A stretch of DNA of 64,000 nt from the NCBI RefSeq assembly GCF_036327475.1, contig NZ_CP132913.1, forward strand, positions 62,001 through 126,000. Reading direction: 5' to 3'. Origin of the DNA: G036327475 sp036327475 (GTDB lineage Bacteria > Pseudomonadota > Gammaproteobacteria > Enterobacterales > Enterobacteriaceae). Made by a program: the position numbers and the translations under genes. Numbering within the stretch: position 1 is the first letter of the stretch; every line of letters begins with the position of its first letter. Positions 63,695 to 64,000 of this stretch are shown in pieces. Under the pieces are notes generated by a model, which saw only the letters and a program-made list of their open reading frames with translations, searched no databases and was not told the DNA's origin.

Positions 63695-64000
63695 ATGGTA
63701 CCTGTCGTCGCCCTGGTTGGGCGTCCGAATGTAGGAAAATCCACTCTATTCAACCGACTGACGCGCACCCGTGATGCGCTGGTGGCGGATTTTCCGGGAC
63801 TGACGCGTGACCGTAAATATGGTCGTGCTGAATGGGAAGGCCATGAATTTATCGTTATCGACACCGGCGGTATTGATGGCATGGAAGGAGGGGTCGAGAC
63901 CCGGATGGCAGGGCAATCGCTTGTAGCGATTGAAGAGGCCGATATCGTGCTGTTGATGGTAGACGGACGCGCTGGGCTGATGGCTGCCGACCAAAGTATC
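63695..64000 (+). CDS. der: GTPase Der (EngA), 5' part
   Basis: The first 102 codons are inside the window and the frame is open at the end. Der has two consecutive GTPase domains and acts in 50S assembly; it is essential in E. coli. MVPVVALVGRPNVGKSTLFN holds G1 (GRPNVGKS), DFPGLTRDRKYGRAEWEG switch I, and DTGGIDGMEGGVETRMAGQS with the G3 DTGG. This is the first GTPase domain only. Confidence 0.96.
   Translation, partial: MVPVVALVGRPNVGKSTLFNRLTRTRDALVADFPGLTRDRKYGRAEWEGHEFIVIDTGGIDGMEGGVETRMAGQSLVAIEEADIVLLMVDGRAGLMAADQSI

Noticed and set aside
1..64000. Search for CRISPR arrays, restriction systems, toxin-antitoxin pairs or a prophage
   Set aside because: The direct repeats found are two-copy tandem duplications of 9-19 bp, not spaced arrays. 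No cas, integrase, terminase, capsid or intact toxin gene is readable. The ratA and rnfH relics are chromosomal housekeeping homologues and not an active module.

Overview
This window comes from the chromosome of a gammaproteobacterium of the Enterobacterales that is in the middle of genome reduction. Gene order follows the Escherichia coli/Yersinia backbone almost gene for gene, intact proteins look enterobacterial, base composition is balanced to slightly GC-rich, and roughly half of the recognisable genes are dead. This combination (moderate GC, preserved synteny, very many frameshifted and internally deleted genes, little intergenic compaction) is what is known from Sodalis-type insect symbionts; that assignment is an inference from the pattern, not from a marker gene.

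Layout. 1-639: 3' end of gltP. 640-16350 is the E. coli 96-97 min block: dead nrdG and nrdD, about 2.7 kb of unfamiliar decayed DNA, intact ridA, dead pyrI, pyrB, tabA, argI, rraB and a yjgM-like gene, intact valS, frameshifted holC, dead pepA, intact lptF-lptG. 16351-18560 is decayed and unreadable. 18625-18710 is tRNA-Leu(CAA) (leuX). 18711-19679 holds an IS3-family remnant. 19680-25048 is the 59 min block: tmRNA (ssrA), smpB, dead ratA and rnfH, bamE, dead recN, nadK, grpE. 25276-64000 is the 58-56 min block: ung; dead grcA, srmB, trmN, nadB, rpoE, rseA, rseC; intact lepA, lepB, rnc, era, recO, pdxJ, acpS; dead yfhL, murQ, a PTS permease and pgpC; intact tadA; dead mltF, purL, glrR, glnB; intact glyA; dead csiE; intact suhB, trmJ, iscR, iscS; dead pepB and sseB; intact ndk and rlmN; dead pilF; intact rodZ, ispG, hisS, yfgM, bamB and the start of der.

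What survives is translation and tRNA modification (valS, hisS, tadA, trmJ, rlmN, tmRNA/SmpB, lepA, era, rnc), envelope assembly (lptFG, bamB, bamE, lepB, rodZ, yfgM), core cofactor, isoprenoid and one-carbon metabolism (pdxJ, ispG, acpS, nadK, glyA), ung and recO. What is lost is biosynthetic independence (pyrimidine, purine, arginine and NAD de novo steps), anaerobic growth (nrdDG, grcA), SOS repair (recN), the sigma-E stress system (rpoE, rseA, rseC dead, rseB absent), nitrogen and envelope signalling (glnB, glrR), peptidases and the IscU/IscA/HscBA/Fdx arm of Fe-S assembly. I see no CRISPR array, intact transposon, prophage or toxin cassette, and no clear sign of a new multi-gene system. 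The most interesting material is in how the decay happened: sensor and promoter relics in front of dead genes, short tandem duplications, a long perfect hairpin in recN, a ferredoxin that lost its cysteines preferentially, and large deletions that fuse distant genes.
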